A stretch of 16,673 bases of DNA from Gammaproteobacteria bacterium. Its GTDB lineage: Bacteria; Pseudomonadota; Gammaproteobacteria; Arenicellales; JAANXG01. Positions 5,844 through 13,286 of this stretch are shown one piece after another (the first letter of the stretch is position 1; every line of letters begins with the position of its first letter). A program made the translations under genes and the position numbers. The DNA lies in the NCBI GenBank assembly GCA_018263405.1, contig JAANXG010000161.1:1-16673 (forward strand). The letters run 5' to 3'. Under the pieces are notes generated by a model that saw only the letters and a program-made list of their open reading frames with translations, was not told the origin of the DNA and did not search any database.

Positions 5844-6290
5844 ATGCGCCTAGGCCCCGCCCTTTTCGCCGTTTTTCTCGCGGTCCCGCTGTTCGAGATT
5901 TACCTGCTGCTGGAAGTCGGCGGCTCGATCGGCGTCAGCTGGACGATTTTCGCCGTGGTATTCACTGCGATCCTGGGAGCCGGGCTGGTACGGGTTCAGG
6001 GTTTTTCCACGGTGAACCGGATGCGCACGCAAATGGACCGGGGCGAACTACCCGCCATGGAAATATTCGAGGGCGTTTTTTTGCTGGTCGCCGGCGCACT
6101 GCTGCTGACTCCCGGGTTTTTTACAGACGCGGTTGGTTTCGCCTGCCTGACACCGCCGTGCCGGCGCACCGTTATCCACTATCTAATTCGGCGCGGAACC
6201 ATCGTCCAGCACGGCTCCGGACCCCGTGAACCGCCCGGCGCCGGCCGCGGCGAGGCCATCGAAGGCCGGTACCGCCGGGTGGACGATTGA
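5844..6290 (+). CDS. fxsA: FxsA family membrane protein
   Basis: This 148-residue inner-membrane protein has the FxsA signature. Its N-terminal hydrophobic helix (LGPALFAVFLAVPLFEIYLL, residues 3-22) carries the conserved P-x-x-E-I. IGVSWTIFAVVFTAILGAGL (29-48) is the second helix, followed by VRVQGF. IFEGVFLLVAGALLLTPGFF (74-93) with TDAVGF is the third conserved block. The tail from about residue 108 is basic and hydrophilic. FxsA overproduction relieves exclusion of phage T7 by the F plasmid in E. coli; its normal role is unclear. It sits directly upstream of groES-groEL, as in many gammaproteobacteria, with a separate promoter region between. The ribosome-binding site is weak. Confidence 0.93.
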   Translation: MRLGPALFAVFLAVPLFEIYLLLEVGGSIGVSWTIFAVVFTAILGAGLVRVQGFSTVNRMRTQMDRGELPAMEIFEGVFLLVAGALLLTPGFFTDAVGFACLTPPCRRTVIHYLIRRGTIVQHGSGPREPPGAGRGEAIEGRYRRVDD

Positions 6291-6390
6291 ACCCGGTTTT
6301 TCGGCGATGACAATCCGGGCCATGACCCGGCGGCAAGTCGCCCCCAGCCAGCGTACATCCGTGTAGGTGGGCATATATCCCGAGATTCCT

Positions 6391-6420
6391 CTTGAACATT
6401 GGCACATCCGCCCTTATGAT
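6391..6420 (+). promoter_or_regulatory. groESL promoter (sigma70, with overlapping sigma32-like elements)
   Basis: TTGAAC (6392-6397), a 17-base spacer and TATGAT (6415-6420) make a near-consensus sigma70 promoter. The same DNA also reads as a heat-shock promoter: CTTGAA (6391-6396), 14 bases, then CCCTTATGAT against the sigma32 pattern CTTGAAA/CCCCATNT. The -10 abuts the CIRCE operator, so HrcA binding would occlude the start site. Confidence 0.8.
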
Positions 6421-6446
6421 TAGCACTCAATTTAGATGAGTGCTGC
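6420..6446 (+). promoter_or_regulatory. CIRCE operator (HrcA binding site) of groESL
   Basis: TTAGCACTC, nine bases, then GAGTGCTGC matches CIRCE (TTAGCACTC-N9-GAGTGCTAA) at 16 of 18 half-site positions. Only the last two bases differ. HrcA represses through this site until heat or misfolded protein titrates GroEL. The degenerate outer end of the right half lets GTGCTG (6440-6445) also pair with CAGCAC (6451-6456), forming a second small hairpin in the leader. Confidence 0.93.
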
Positions 6447-6510
6447 CAAACAGCACAAAACTAAAGCGATATCAAACAATTAACACTTCTAATTGAGGAG
6501 GCATACAAAC

Positions 6511-6798
6511 ATGGCAATCCGTCCATTACACGACCGTGTACTGGTACGCCGGGTCGAAGAAGACAAAAAGACTCCGGGTGGCATTGTGATCCCCGATACG
6601 GCTGCCGAAAAACCCATGCAGGGTGAGGTAGTAGCCGTCGGCAACGGCAAGCTCCAGGACAACGGCGAAGTCCGTAGCCTGGAAGTGAAACCGGGGGACA
6701 AAGTGCTGTTCGGCAAGTATTCCGGCACCGAAGTCAAAGTCGACAACGAAGATCTGCTCGTGATGCGTGAAGACGACATCATGGGCGTCATCGAATAA
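6511..6798 (+). CDS. groES: Co-chaperonin GroES (Hsp10)
   Basis: The protein has 95 residues, beginning MAIRPLHDRVLVRR and ending VMREDDIMGVIE. The mobile-loop region (EEDKKTPGGIVIPDTAAEKP) with its I-V-I GroEL-contact triplet is intact, as is GEVVAVGNGK. GroES caps the GroEL ring during ATP-driven folding in the cytoplasm. I start at the ATG at 6511, preceded by AGGAGG nine bases upstream; an in-frame ATG at 6493 lies before that ribosome-binding site and would add six unconserved residues. It is the first gene of the CIRCE-controlled operon, 19 bases before groEL. Confidence 0.99.
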   Translation: MAIRPLHDRVLVRRVEEDKKTPGGIVIPDTAAEKPMQGEVVAVGNGKLQDNGEVRSLEVKPGDKVLFGKYSGTEVKVDNEDLLVMREDDIMGVIE

Positions 6799-6817
6799 GC
6801 AACAGGAGAATATAGCA

Positions 6818-8470
6818 ATGGCAGCAAAAGACGTATTATTCGGCGAAAACGCCCGCGGCAAGAAACTCCGCGGCGTCAATATCCTCGCGGACGCCGTAAA
6901 GGTTACATTGGGTCCCAAGGGCCGGAATGTTGTGCTGGATAAATCCTTCGGCGCGCCAACCGTTACCAAAGACGGCGTTTCCGTGGCAAAGGAAATCGAG
7001 CTGAAGGACAAGTTCGAGAACATGGGCGCGCAGATGCTGAAAGAGGTCGCGAGCAAGACATCCGATGTCGCCGGTGACGGCACCACCACTGCCACAGTGC
7101 TGGGCCAGTCGATGTTGAAGGAAGGCTTCAAGGCCGTGGCAGCCGGCATGAACCCCATGGATCTGAAGCGCGGCCTCGACAAGGCCGTGACCTCGGCGGT
7201 AGAAGAGATGAAGGCTCTATCCAAGCCGTGCTCCGACCATAAGGAAATCGCCCAGGTGGGCGCCGTGTCCGCCAATGCCGACGAGTCGATCGGCAAAATC
7301 ATCGCCGAGGCGATGGAAAAAGTGGGCAAGGAAGGCGTCATTACCGTGGAAGAAGGCACCGGCCTGGAGAACGAACTGGAGATCGTTGAAGGTATGCAGT
7401 TCGACCGCGGTTACTTGTCGCCTTACTTCGTGAACAAGCAGGAAAACATGGCCTGCGATCTGGAAGATCCGTACATTCTGATCCACGACAAGAAAGTCTC
7501 CAACATCAAGGAGCTCTTGCCGGTGCTGGAAGCCGTGGCCAAGGCCAGCAAGCCGTTGACGATAATCGCCGAGGACATCGAGGGCGAAGCTCTTGCAACC
7601 CTGGTGGTCAACAACATCCGTGGCATCGTCAAGGTCTGCGCGGTCAAGGCGCCCGGCTTCGGCGATCGCCGCAAGGCCATGCTGCAGGACATTGCGGTCC
7701 TGACCGGCGGCCAGGTGATTTCCGAGGAAGTCGGCAAGAGCCTGGAAAGCACCACTTTGGATGATCTCGGCCAGGCCAAGCGCATTCAGGTGTCCAAGGA
7801 AAACACTACCATCATCGACGGCGCGGGCAGCAAGGACGACATCGAAGCCCGGGTCAACCAGGTCCGGGCGCAGATCGAAGAGGCGACCTCGGATTACGAC
7901 AAGGAGAAGATGCAGGAGCGCGTGGCCAAGTTGGCCGGCGGGGTGGCCGTGATCAAAGTCGGCGCCGCGACGGAAATCGAAATGAAGGAAAAGAAAGCCC
8001 GCGTGGAAGACGCGCTGCACGCCACCCGCGCCGCGGTGGAAGAAGGCGTGCTGCCGGGCGGCGGTGTGGCGTTGGTGCGCTGCCTCGACAAGGTCGGCAA
8101 GGTCAAAGGCGACAACCACGACCAGGATGCCGGCATCAAGATCGTTCAGCGGGCGCTTGAAGAGCCGCTGCGGCAGATCGTCGGCAACGCCGGTCAGGAC
8201 GGAGCCGTGATCCTGAACAAGGTGCTGGAGAATTCCGGCAACTACGGCTACAACGCCTCGACCGAGGAATACGGCGACTTGATCGCCATGGGCATCCTGG
8301 ATCCCACCAAGGTCTGCCGCTCCGCGCTGCAAAACGCCGCGTCCATAGCCGGTCTGATGATCACGACCGAGGCCATGGTCGCCGAGCATCCGGAGGAGAA
8401 GGAAGAATCCGGCGGCGGAATGCCGGGCGGCGACATGGGGGGCATGGGCGGCATGGGCGGCATGATGTAA
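6818..8470 (+). CDS. groEL: Chaperonin GroEL (Hsp60)
   Basis: The protein has 550 residues, from MAAKDVLFGENARGKKLRGV to a GGM-repeat tail ending GGMGGMGGMM. Canonical segments are all present: TLGPKGRNVVLDKSFGAPTV, the ATP-binding GDGTTTATVL, the apical VEGMQFDRGYLSPYFV, KAPGFGDRRKAMLQDIAVLT, and the C-terminal AAVEEGVLPGGGVALVR with DPTKVCRSAL. The start at 6818 has AGGAGA eleven bases upstream; the frame is open further 5' into groES but that extension is not conserved. It forms the tetradecameric folding chamber with GroES. Nothing appears mutated, and the C-terminus suggests a standard group I housekeeping chaperonin rather than a specialised paralogue. Confidence 0.99.
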   Translation: MAAKDVLFGENARGKKLRGVNILADAVKVTLGPKGRNVVLDKSFGAPTVTKDGVSVAKEIELKDKFENMGAQMLKEVASKTSDVAGDGTTTATVLGQSMLKEGFKAVAAGMNPMDLKRGLDKAVTSAVEEMKALSKPCSDHKEIAQVGAVSANADESIGKIIAEAMEKVGKEGVITVEEGTGLENELEIVEGMQFDRGYLSPYFVNKQENMACDLEDPYILIHDKKVSNIKELLPVLEAVAKASKPLTIIAEDIEGEALATLVVNNIRGIVKVCAVKAPGFGDRRKAMLQDIAVLTGGQVISEEVGKSLESTTLDDLGQAKRIQVSKENTTIIDGAGSKDDIEARVNQVRAQIEEATSDYDKEKMQERVAKLAGGVAVIKVGAATEIEMKEKKARVEDALHATRAAVEEGVLPGGGVALVRCLDKVGKVKGDNHDQDAGIKIVQRALEEPLRQIVGNAGQDGAVILNKVLENSGNYGYNASTEEYGDLIAMGILDPTKVCRSALQNAASIAGLMITTEAMVAEHPEEKEESGGGMPGGDMGGMGGMGGMM

Positions 8471-8510
8471 ACCGTCTTCCCCAGGGCCCGTTTTTCAAGG
8501 ACTCGCCAAG

Positions 8511-8541
8511 AAAAAGCCCCGCCTCGCGCGGGGCTTTTTTT
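8511..8541 (+). terminator. Rho-independent terminator of groESL
   Basis: The stem GCCCCGC (8516-8522) and GCGGGGC (8528-8534) closes a CTCGC loop, and is extended by five A/T pairs. It is followed by seven T residues (8535-8541). The A-run on the 5' side would also allow termination from the other strand. Confidence 0.95.
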
Positions 8542-8564
8542 AAAAAAATTATTAAAAGAGAATC

Positions 8565-8901
8565 ATGACACGATCCATAAGTTCATTGCCGAGCGTCTTT
8601 TCGGTTCTTCGCTCGCGATACGTATCGAGATTGGCCACTGTGTCGCTGGTTTCGATCATGCTGGCTCTCGTACACCAAGTTGGCGTCGGCCAGGAGCGTC
8701 ACAACCTTGTTGCCTTCGAAAATGGCACCGTGTTGCTGCGATACAGCAGTGAGTACGGCGACCGTTCGTCCGCAAACTGGCTCGCCCTCGGCCTAATCGA
8801 CGGAACCGCTGAATTGGGCTGGGCCAGCGGTAAAAGCGAGCCACCTCCGCATGAGTTTCTTTTCGAGCTGTTCCAACCCTCACGGGTAGCGTCGTTGTTA
8901 T
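8565..8901 (+). pseudogene. Exported discoidin-like protein, truncated by the palindromic repeat
   Basis: The frame opens at ATG 8565 after AAAAGAGA. Residues 22-43 are hydrophobic (RLATVSLVSIMLALVHQVGV), consistent with a signal peptide or anchor. Then FENGTVLLRYSSEYG, WLALGLIDGTAELGWASG and PPHEFLFELFQPSRV resemble a carbohydrate-binding discoidin/F5-8C-like fold (E-N-G-T-V-L, L-I-D-G, G-W, P-x-E-F-x-F-x-L). The similarity ends exactly where the repeat begins (TTCTCAA at 8902). The frame then runs on through repeat DNA to a chance stop at 9029, giving a 154-residue hybrid. No continuation is visible after the repeat. The function of the full-length protein is unknown to me; such domains occur in some outer-membrane OmpA-type proteins. 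Confidence 0.6.
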
Positions 8902-9032
8902 TTCTCAAAAAGTCCGTGCAATGTCGGCGATCATGTGGGGGTAGGGTTGTCTTTCCTGGCGAAAGCCTCCGTGCTTTCGACAGCCCTGAAAGACAACCCT
9001 ACCCCCACATTCTTGCACGGGGTTATTGAGAA
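8902..9032 (+). repeat. Palindromic MITE/REP-like dispersed repeat, copy 2
   Basis: This has the same arms and orientation as copy 1 at 2961-3064. The terminal inverted tips TTCTCAA (8902-8908) and TTGAGAA (9026-9032) are perfect here. The inner arms (TGTGGGGGTAGGGTTGTCTT and its complement) are perfect, as in copy 1. The central loop is longer, about 35 bases, and contains its own hairpin, GAAAGC (8961-8966) and GCTTTC (8972-8977). The element cuts off the gene that starts at 8565 and ends 38 bases before the Nudix gene. Confidence 0.88.
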
Positions 9033-9070
9033 CTTACATTCTTTTGACCCGTGGATAACAATGGGGACCC

Positions 9071-9595
9071 ATGAGCGAACAACTTGAAACCTGCGACGAA
9101 AACGGGAATTTCCTGAACATGGTCGGGCGCAGCCGGGTTCATCGACAGGGTCTTTGGCATAAATCCGTCAACGTATTTGTGTTTCATCCCGATGGCAGGC
9201 TGTATATCCAGCTGCGGTCCCCGCTGAAGGATGTATGGCCAAATGCGTGGGATCTCAGCGTCGGTGAACATTTGAAACCCGGGGAGTCCTATCGCCAGGC
9301 GGCGCTGCGGGGGATCGAGGAGGAGCTGTCGATACGTGGGGTGGACGTTGAACCGTGGGGCGAAGAGATGCGTTGCCAAACCATTGTCGAGGCGAAGGAT
9401 GTTCGCGATTTTGAAATCCAACGGTGTTTCCGCGCCGAGTACTCGGGCAACGTCACTCCGGACCCCGCCGAAGTCTCCGAAGTCCGGTTGCTCCGGATTG
9501 ACGAAATTCGCGATCGAATCAAACGACAACCCGACCGTTACACGCCGTGGTTGCGGCGTTGTCTGGATATACTGGTTCCGGTAAGTTCTCACTAA
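9071..9595 (+). CDS. Nudix hydrolase (IDI/YfcD-like)
   Basis: This 174-residue protein has the layout of the IDI/YfcD-like Nudix group: HKSVNVFVFHPDGRLYIQLR (30-49), WDLSVGEHLKPGESYRQAAL (60-79), then RGIEEELSIRG (80-90). The Nudix box (G-x5-E-x7-R-E-U-x-E-E-x-G-U) is recognisable with E72, R80, E84 and E85 in place. However, the first glycine position is E66 and the E after R80 is G81. The metal-binding E-E pair is kept, so activity is plausible, on a diphosphate-linked substrate I cannot specify. It is probably not a true isopentenyl-diphosphate isomerase. The start has GGGGACCC just upstream. It stands alone between the repeat and the transporter operon. Confidence 0.88.
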   Translation: MSEQLETCDENGNFLNMVGRSRVHRQGLWHKSVNVFVFHPDGRLYIQLRSPLKDVWPNAWDLSVGEHLKPGESYRQAALRGIEEELSIRGVDVEPWGEEMRCQTIVEAKDVRDFEIQRCFRAEYSGNVTPDPAEVSEVRLLRIDEIRDRIKRQPDRYTPWLRRCLDILVPVSSH

Positions 9596-9821
9596 GGGCT
9601 TGCGGAATGCGGGGGTGGGATCGTCTTGGCCCGGACGAATTAATGAGCCGCTTCGCGCTGGCATCGAGTGTTTTGTTTTCCAAACCGACGGCGTATATTA
9701 ATAAGCGATCGTGCACGAAAAAGGTGGCTACATTGGTCTAAAACGCCGCCTGGAAACAAGTATATACAGCACGAATCCGTGATTCTGGACCATTATGCCC
9801 CTAACGGCAGGAGGAACCGCA

Positions 9822-11411
9822 ATGTCAGAAATAAAGAGACTCGAACACCTATTCTCCCAGGGAAAAATCAGTCGGCGCGCATTCATGGCCCGCGCATCGG
9901 CCCTGGGCCTCGTGGCGGCCGCGCCGTCGCTGATCGGCGATTCGGCATTCGCCGCGACGCCGAAGAAAGGCGGCACGCTGCGCCTGGGTATCGGCCACGG
10001 CTCGACCACCGACACCCTGGATCCGGCGACCTACGAGAATCTCTACATGCAGATGGTGGCCGGCTCGGTCCACAACAAACTGACCGTCGTCACCAATGCC
10101 GGCGATCTGGCGCCCGAGCTCGCCGAATCCTGGGAACCGACGCCCGACGCCCAGCAATGGCGTTTCAACCTGCGCAAGGGCGTGGAGTTCCACAACGGCA
10201 AGAGCCTGGAGGCGGCAGACGTTATCGCCTCGTTCAATCACCACCGAGGCGAGGAGTCGCAGTCGGCCGCCAAACCGATCGTCGACCCCATCGAGGACAT
10301 CAAGGCCGACGGTAAGAACACGGTGGTCTTCACCCTGAAGGGCGGCAACGCCGACTTCCCCTATATCGTCAGCGACTACCACCTGGCGATCTTGCCGTCC
10401 CGGGACGGCAAGGCCGACGCCACCTCCGGCATCGGCGCCGGCAGCTACACCCTGGAGAGCTACGAGCCCGGCGTGCGCACGGCCGTCAAGCGCGCCCCGA
10501 ACTACTGGAATGAAGAGGTGGCGCATGTCGACGGCGCCGAACTGCTGGTCATCGTGGATGTCACCGCGCGCACCAACGCGCTGACCACCGGCGAAATCGA
10601 CGCCATGGACCGGGTCGACCTCAAGACCGCCCACCTGCTGGAGCGCAACCAGGATGTCGAGCTCGTCGAGACCAGCGGCAACGCACATTACACCTTTGCC
10701 ATGCGCACCGACATGGCGCCGTTCGACAACAACGACGTGCGCCTGGCGCTGAAGTACGCCCTCGACCGCGAGGCACTGCTGGATACCATCCTGCTCGGCC
10801 ACGGCTACCTCGGCAACGACTTCCCGATCGGCAAGGCCAGCCGCTACTATGCCGAGGAAATACCGCAACGCGAGTACGACCCGGACAAGGCCAAGTTCCA
10901 CCTGAAGCAGGCGGGGATGAGCAGCCTGAAAGTCGATCTGAGCGCGGCCGACGCCGCCTTCGCGGGCGCCGTCGACGCGGCGGTGCTCTATAAGGAACAT
11001 GCGGCCAAGGCCGGCATCGACATCAATGTCGTACGCGAGCCGAATGACGGCTATTGGTCGAACGTCTGGCTGAAGAAACCGTGGTGCGCGGTCTACTGGG
11101 GCGGGCGGCCGACGGAGGACTGGATGTTCTCGACCGCCTATGCGGCGGGCGCGCCCTGGAACGACAGCTTCTGGGAGCACGAACGCTTCAACAAACTGCT
11201 GACCGACGCGCGCGCCGAGCTCGACGAGGCCAAGCGCCGCGAAATGTACGTCGAGATGCAGACAATCGTGCGCGACGAGGGCGGCGTCGTCGTGCCGCTG
11301 TTCAACAACTACGTAATGGCCCTGTCCACGAACGTGGGCCACGAGCAGATGGGCAACAACTGGAGCATGGACGGCTTCCGGGCGATCGAGCGCTGGTGGC
11401 TTAAGTCCTAG
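9822..11411 (+). CDS. ABC transporter substrate-binding protein, family 5, Tat-exported
   Basis: This 529-residue periplasmic solute-binding protein is of the peptide/nickel/opine family 5 (SBP_bac_5, DppA/OppA-like). The N-terminus has a twin-arginine signal, ISRRAFMARASALGLVAAAP, with R18-R19 and a likely cleavage after AFA at residue 44. The mature part starts KKGGTLRLGIGHGS. Family marks include LAPELAESWEPTPDAQQWRF, LRKGVEFHNGKSLEAADVIA, DNNDVRLALKYALDREALLD and the C-terminal VVVPLFNNYVMAL. I start at ATG 9822 because AGGAGG lies seven bases upstream; an ATG at 9795 precedes that site. It is the first gene of a four-gene importer operon. Tat export suggests folding, or cofactor or ligand loading, in the cytoplasm, or is simply lineage habit. 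The ligand is not evident. Confidence 0.95.
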   Translation: MSEIKRLEHLFSQGKISRRAFMARASALGLVAAAPSLIGDSAFAATPKKGGTLRLGIGHGSTTDTLDPATYENLYMQMVAGSVHNKLTVVTNAGDLAPELAESWEPTPDAQQWRFNLRKGVEFHNGKSLEAADVIASFNHHRGEESQSAAKPIVDPIEDIKADGKNTVVFTLKGGNADFPYIVSDYHLAILPSRDGKADATSGIGAGSYTLESYEPGVRTAVKRAPNYWNEEVAHVDGAELLVIVDVTARTNALTTGEIDAMDRVDLKTAHLLERNQDVELVETSGNAHYTFAMRTDMAPFDNNDVRLALKYALDREALLDTILLGHGYLGNDFPIGKASRYYAEEIPQREYDPDKAKFHLKQAGMSSLKVDLSAADAAFAGAVDAAVLYKEHAAKAGIDINVVREPNDGYWSNVWLKKPWCAVYWGGRPTEDWMFSTAYAAGAPWNDSFWEHERFNKLLTDARAELDEAKRREMYVEMQTIVRDEGGVVVPLFNNYVMALSTNVGHEQMGNNWSMDGFRAIERWWLKS

Positions 11412-11427
11412 GCCGACAGTCCGGCCA

Positions 11428-12384
11428 ATGAGGCCTATTTTCACGATTGTGGCCCAGCGCCTTGCGCTGGGCCTCCTCGTTCTTTTCGCCGTTTCGCTCA
11501 TTATCTTCCTGGGGGTGGAGCTCCTGCCCGGCGACCTCGCCGAGGAGATACTGGGGCAGGCGGCGACGCCGGAGACCGTGGCCGCCATGCGAAAAGAGCT
11601 CGGCCTCGACTTGCCGCCCTATATCCGCTATTTCGAATGGCTCGGCGGCATGGTGCAGGGCGACTTCGGCACCTCCTTGGCCAGCCAGCGCGAGATCTCG
11701 GAGCTGATCGGCGTAAGGCTTGGCAATACGCTGTTCCTGGCGGGACTGGCGGCCGCCATCGCCGTTCCGGTCGCGGTAACGCTGGGAGTCCTGGCGGCGC
11801 TGTACCGCAACAGCCTCTACGACCGGGCGGTGAATATCTTCACGCTAACCTCGATCTCGTTTCCAGAGTTCTTCATTGCCTACATCCTGATCCTTTTCCT
11901 CTCCGTGAACGCCGGTTGGTTTCCAAGCTTGAGCAACGTGACCGTGGAGACGCCGCTTTGGGAACGCATCTACCGATGCATGCTACCGGCATTGACCCTC
12001 ACACTCGTGGTTACCGCTCACATGATGCGTATGACCCGGGCGTCCATCATCAACCTGCTTTCCAGCCCGTATATCGAGATGGCCAATCTCAAGGGCTTGA
12101 AGCGATCCCACATCATCGTCCGCCATGCCCTGCCAAACGCCTGGGCGCCCATCGTCAACGTCATCGTGATCAACCTGGCCTACCTGATCGTGGGTGTTGT
12201 CGTCGTCGAAGTCGTGTTCGTCTATCCGGGACTCGGCCAATTGATTGTGGACTCGGTGCAAAAGCGCGACCTGCCCGTCGTCCAGGCCTGCAGTTTGATA
12301 TTCGCGGCGACCTATATTCTGCTGAACCTGACGGCGGATATTCTTAGCATCGTCACCAACCCTAGGCTCCTGCATCCGCGATGA
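11428..12384 (+). CDS. ABC transporter permease, DppB/OppB-type
   Basis: This 318-residue inner-membrane permease begins 16 bases after the binding-protein stop. The first helix (LALGLLVLFAVSLIIFLGVE, residues 12-31) leads to the periplasmic PGD...GLD segment typical of DppB. Further hydrophobic segments lie near 99-125, 138-160, 185-205, 243-268 and 285-309, fitting six spans. The EAA-type coupling loop that docks on the ATPase is at about 215-242 (YIEMANLKGLKRSHIIVRHA, then LPNAWAP). VVVVEVVFVYPGLGQLIVDS (257-276) is the conserved late-helix motif. It overlaps the next permease gene by four bases (ATGA), indicating translational coupling. Confidence 0.95.
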   Translation: MRPIFTIVAQRLALGLLVLFAVSLIIFLGVELLPGDLAEEILGQAATPETVAAMRKELGLDLPPYIRYFEWLGGMVQGDFGTSLASQREISELIGVRLGNTLFLAGLAAAIAVPVAVTLGVLAALYRNSLYDRAVNIFTLTSISFPEFFIAYILILFLSVNAGWFPSLSNVTVETPLWERIYRCMLPALTLTLVVTAHMMRMTRASIINLLSSPYIEMANLKGLKRSHIIVRHALPNAWAPIVNVIVINLAYLIVGVVVVEVVFVYPGLGQLIVDSVQKRDLPVVQACSLIFAATYILLNLTADILSIVTNPRLLHPR

Positions 12385-13286
12385 ACGAGCCGGCCGATAT
12401 TGATCAGGCACAGACCGCGGATGCCCTTCCCCCGGCGCGGCGGGAGCGCGGCTGGGACGCCGTGTGGCGCGAACTGAAGAAGGCACCGTGGACCGCCAAG
12501 CTGGGGCTCGTGTTGATTCTCGGTTACGTGTTCGTGGCCGTTTTTGCGCCGGTGCTCACGCCCTACGGCGAATCCGAGATCGTCGGACGACAATTCGAAC
12601 CATGGGGCGGACAATTTCTGCTGGGCACCGACAATCTGGGTCGGGATATGGTGACGCGTCTGATTTACGGCGCGCGCAATACGATCGGCATCGCGTTCCT
12701 GACTACCTGCCTGGCGTTCCTGATCGGAGGGGTCGGCGGCATCCTCGCGGCGGTGCTGGGGCGCTGGATGGACCAGCTGCTGAGCCGCGTTGTCGATATC
12801 CTCATGGCGATTCCACAACTAATTTTCGCCCTGCTGCTGCTCACGATTTTCGGGACTTCCATCCCCGTCCTGATCATAATCATCGCGGTGTTGGACTCGA
12901 CCCGCGTTTTCCGCCTGGCCCGGGCCGTCGGCGCCAATGTCGCGGTGATGGATTTCGTCGAGGCGGCCCGCGTGCGTGGGGAAGGCATTGGCTGGATAAC
13001 CATCCGCGAGGTGCTGCCCAATATCATGGCACCGTTGTCGGCAGAGTTCGGCTTGCGGTTTTGTTTCGTCTTTTTGACTATCGCCGCGTTGAGCTTCCTG
13101 GGCCTGGGTATTCAGCCACCCACCGCGGACTGGGGCTCCATGGTGCGCGACAACGCCACGTTGATCACATACGGTGATATCACGCCGCTGCTGCCGGCGG
13201 CGGCAATCGCGATGTTGACGATCGCCGTCAATTTCGTCGTCGATTGGTTTCTGCACAAAACGAGCGGACTGCGGGATGAGTACTAA
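12381..13286 (+). CDS. ABC transporter permease, DppC/OppC-type
   Basis: This 301-residue second permease of the importer has a soluble N-terminal stretch of about 35 residues before the first helix (LGLVLILGYVFVAVFAPVLT, 41-60). LGTDNLGRDMVTRLIYGARN (81-100) is the hallmark of DppC-type permeases. The EAA loop runs from about 192 to 217 (FVEAARVRGEGIGWITIREV, then LPNIMAP). AALSFLGLGIQPPTADWGSM is the conserved C-terminal motif. It shares ATGA with the upstream permease gene and overlaps the ATPase gene by 11 bases, so all three should be translated from one message. Confidence 0.95.
   Translation: MNEPADIDQAQTADALPPARRERGWDAVWRELKKAPWTAKLGLVLILGYVFVAVFAPVLTPYGESEIVGRQFEPWGGQFLLGTDNLGRDMVTRLIYGARNTIGIAFLTTCLAFLIGGVGGILAAVLGRWMDQLLSRVVDILMAIPQLIFALLLLTIFGTSIPVLIIIIAVLDSTRVFRLARAVGANVAVMDFVEAARVRGEGIGWITIREVLPNIMAPLSAEFGLRFCFVFLTIAALSFLGLGIQPPTADWGSMVRDNATLITYGDITPLLPAAAIAMLTIAVNFVVDWFLHKTSGLRDEY

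Noticed and set aside
6315..6330. Hairpin CCGGG/CCCGG downstream of fxsA as a terminator.
   Set aside because: The stem is only five base pairs and no U-tract follows.
2961..9032. CRISPR array formed by repeats.
   Set aside because: The two similar repeats are about 5.8 kb apart, palindromic over their full length and without regular spacers.
9849..11588. A 579-codon minus-strand open frame opposite the binding-protein gene, and a 335-codon one opposite the epimerase (3376-4383).
   Set aside because: Both are shadows of clearly conserved proteins with proper start sites on the other strand; neither shows a domain.
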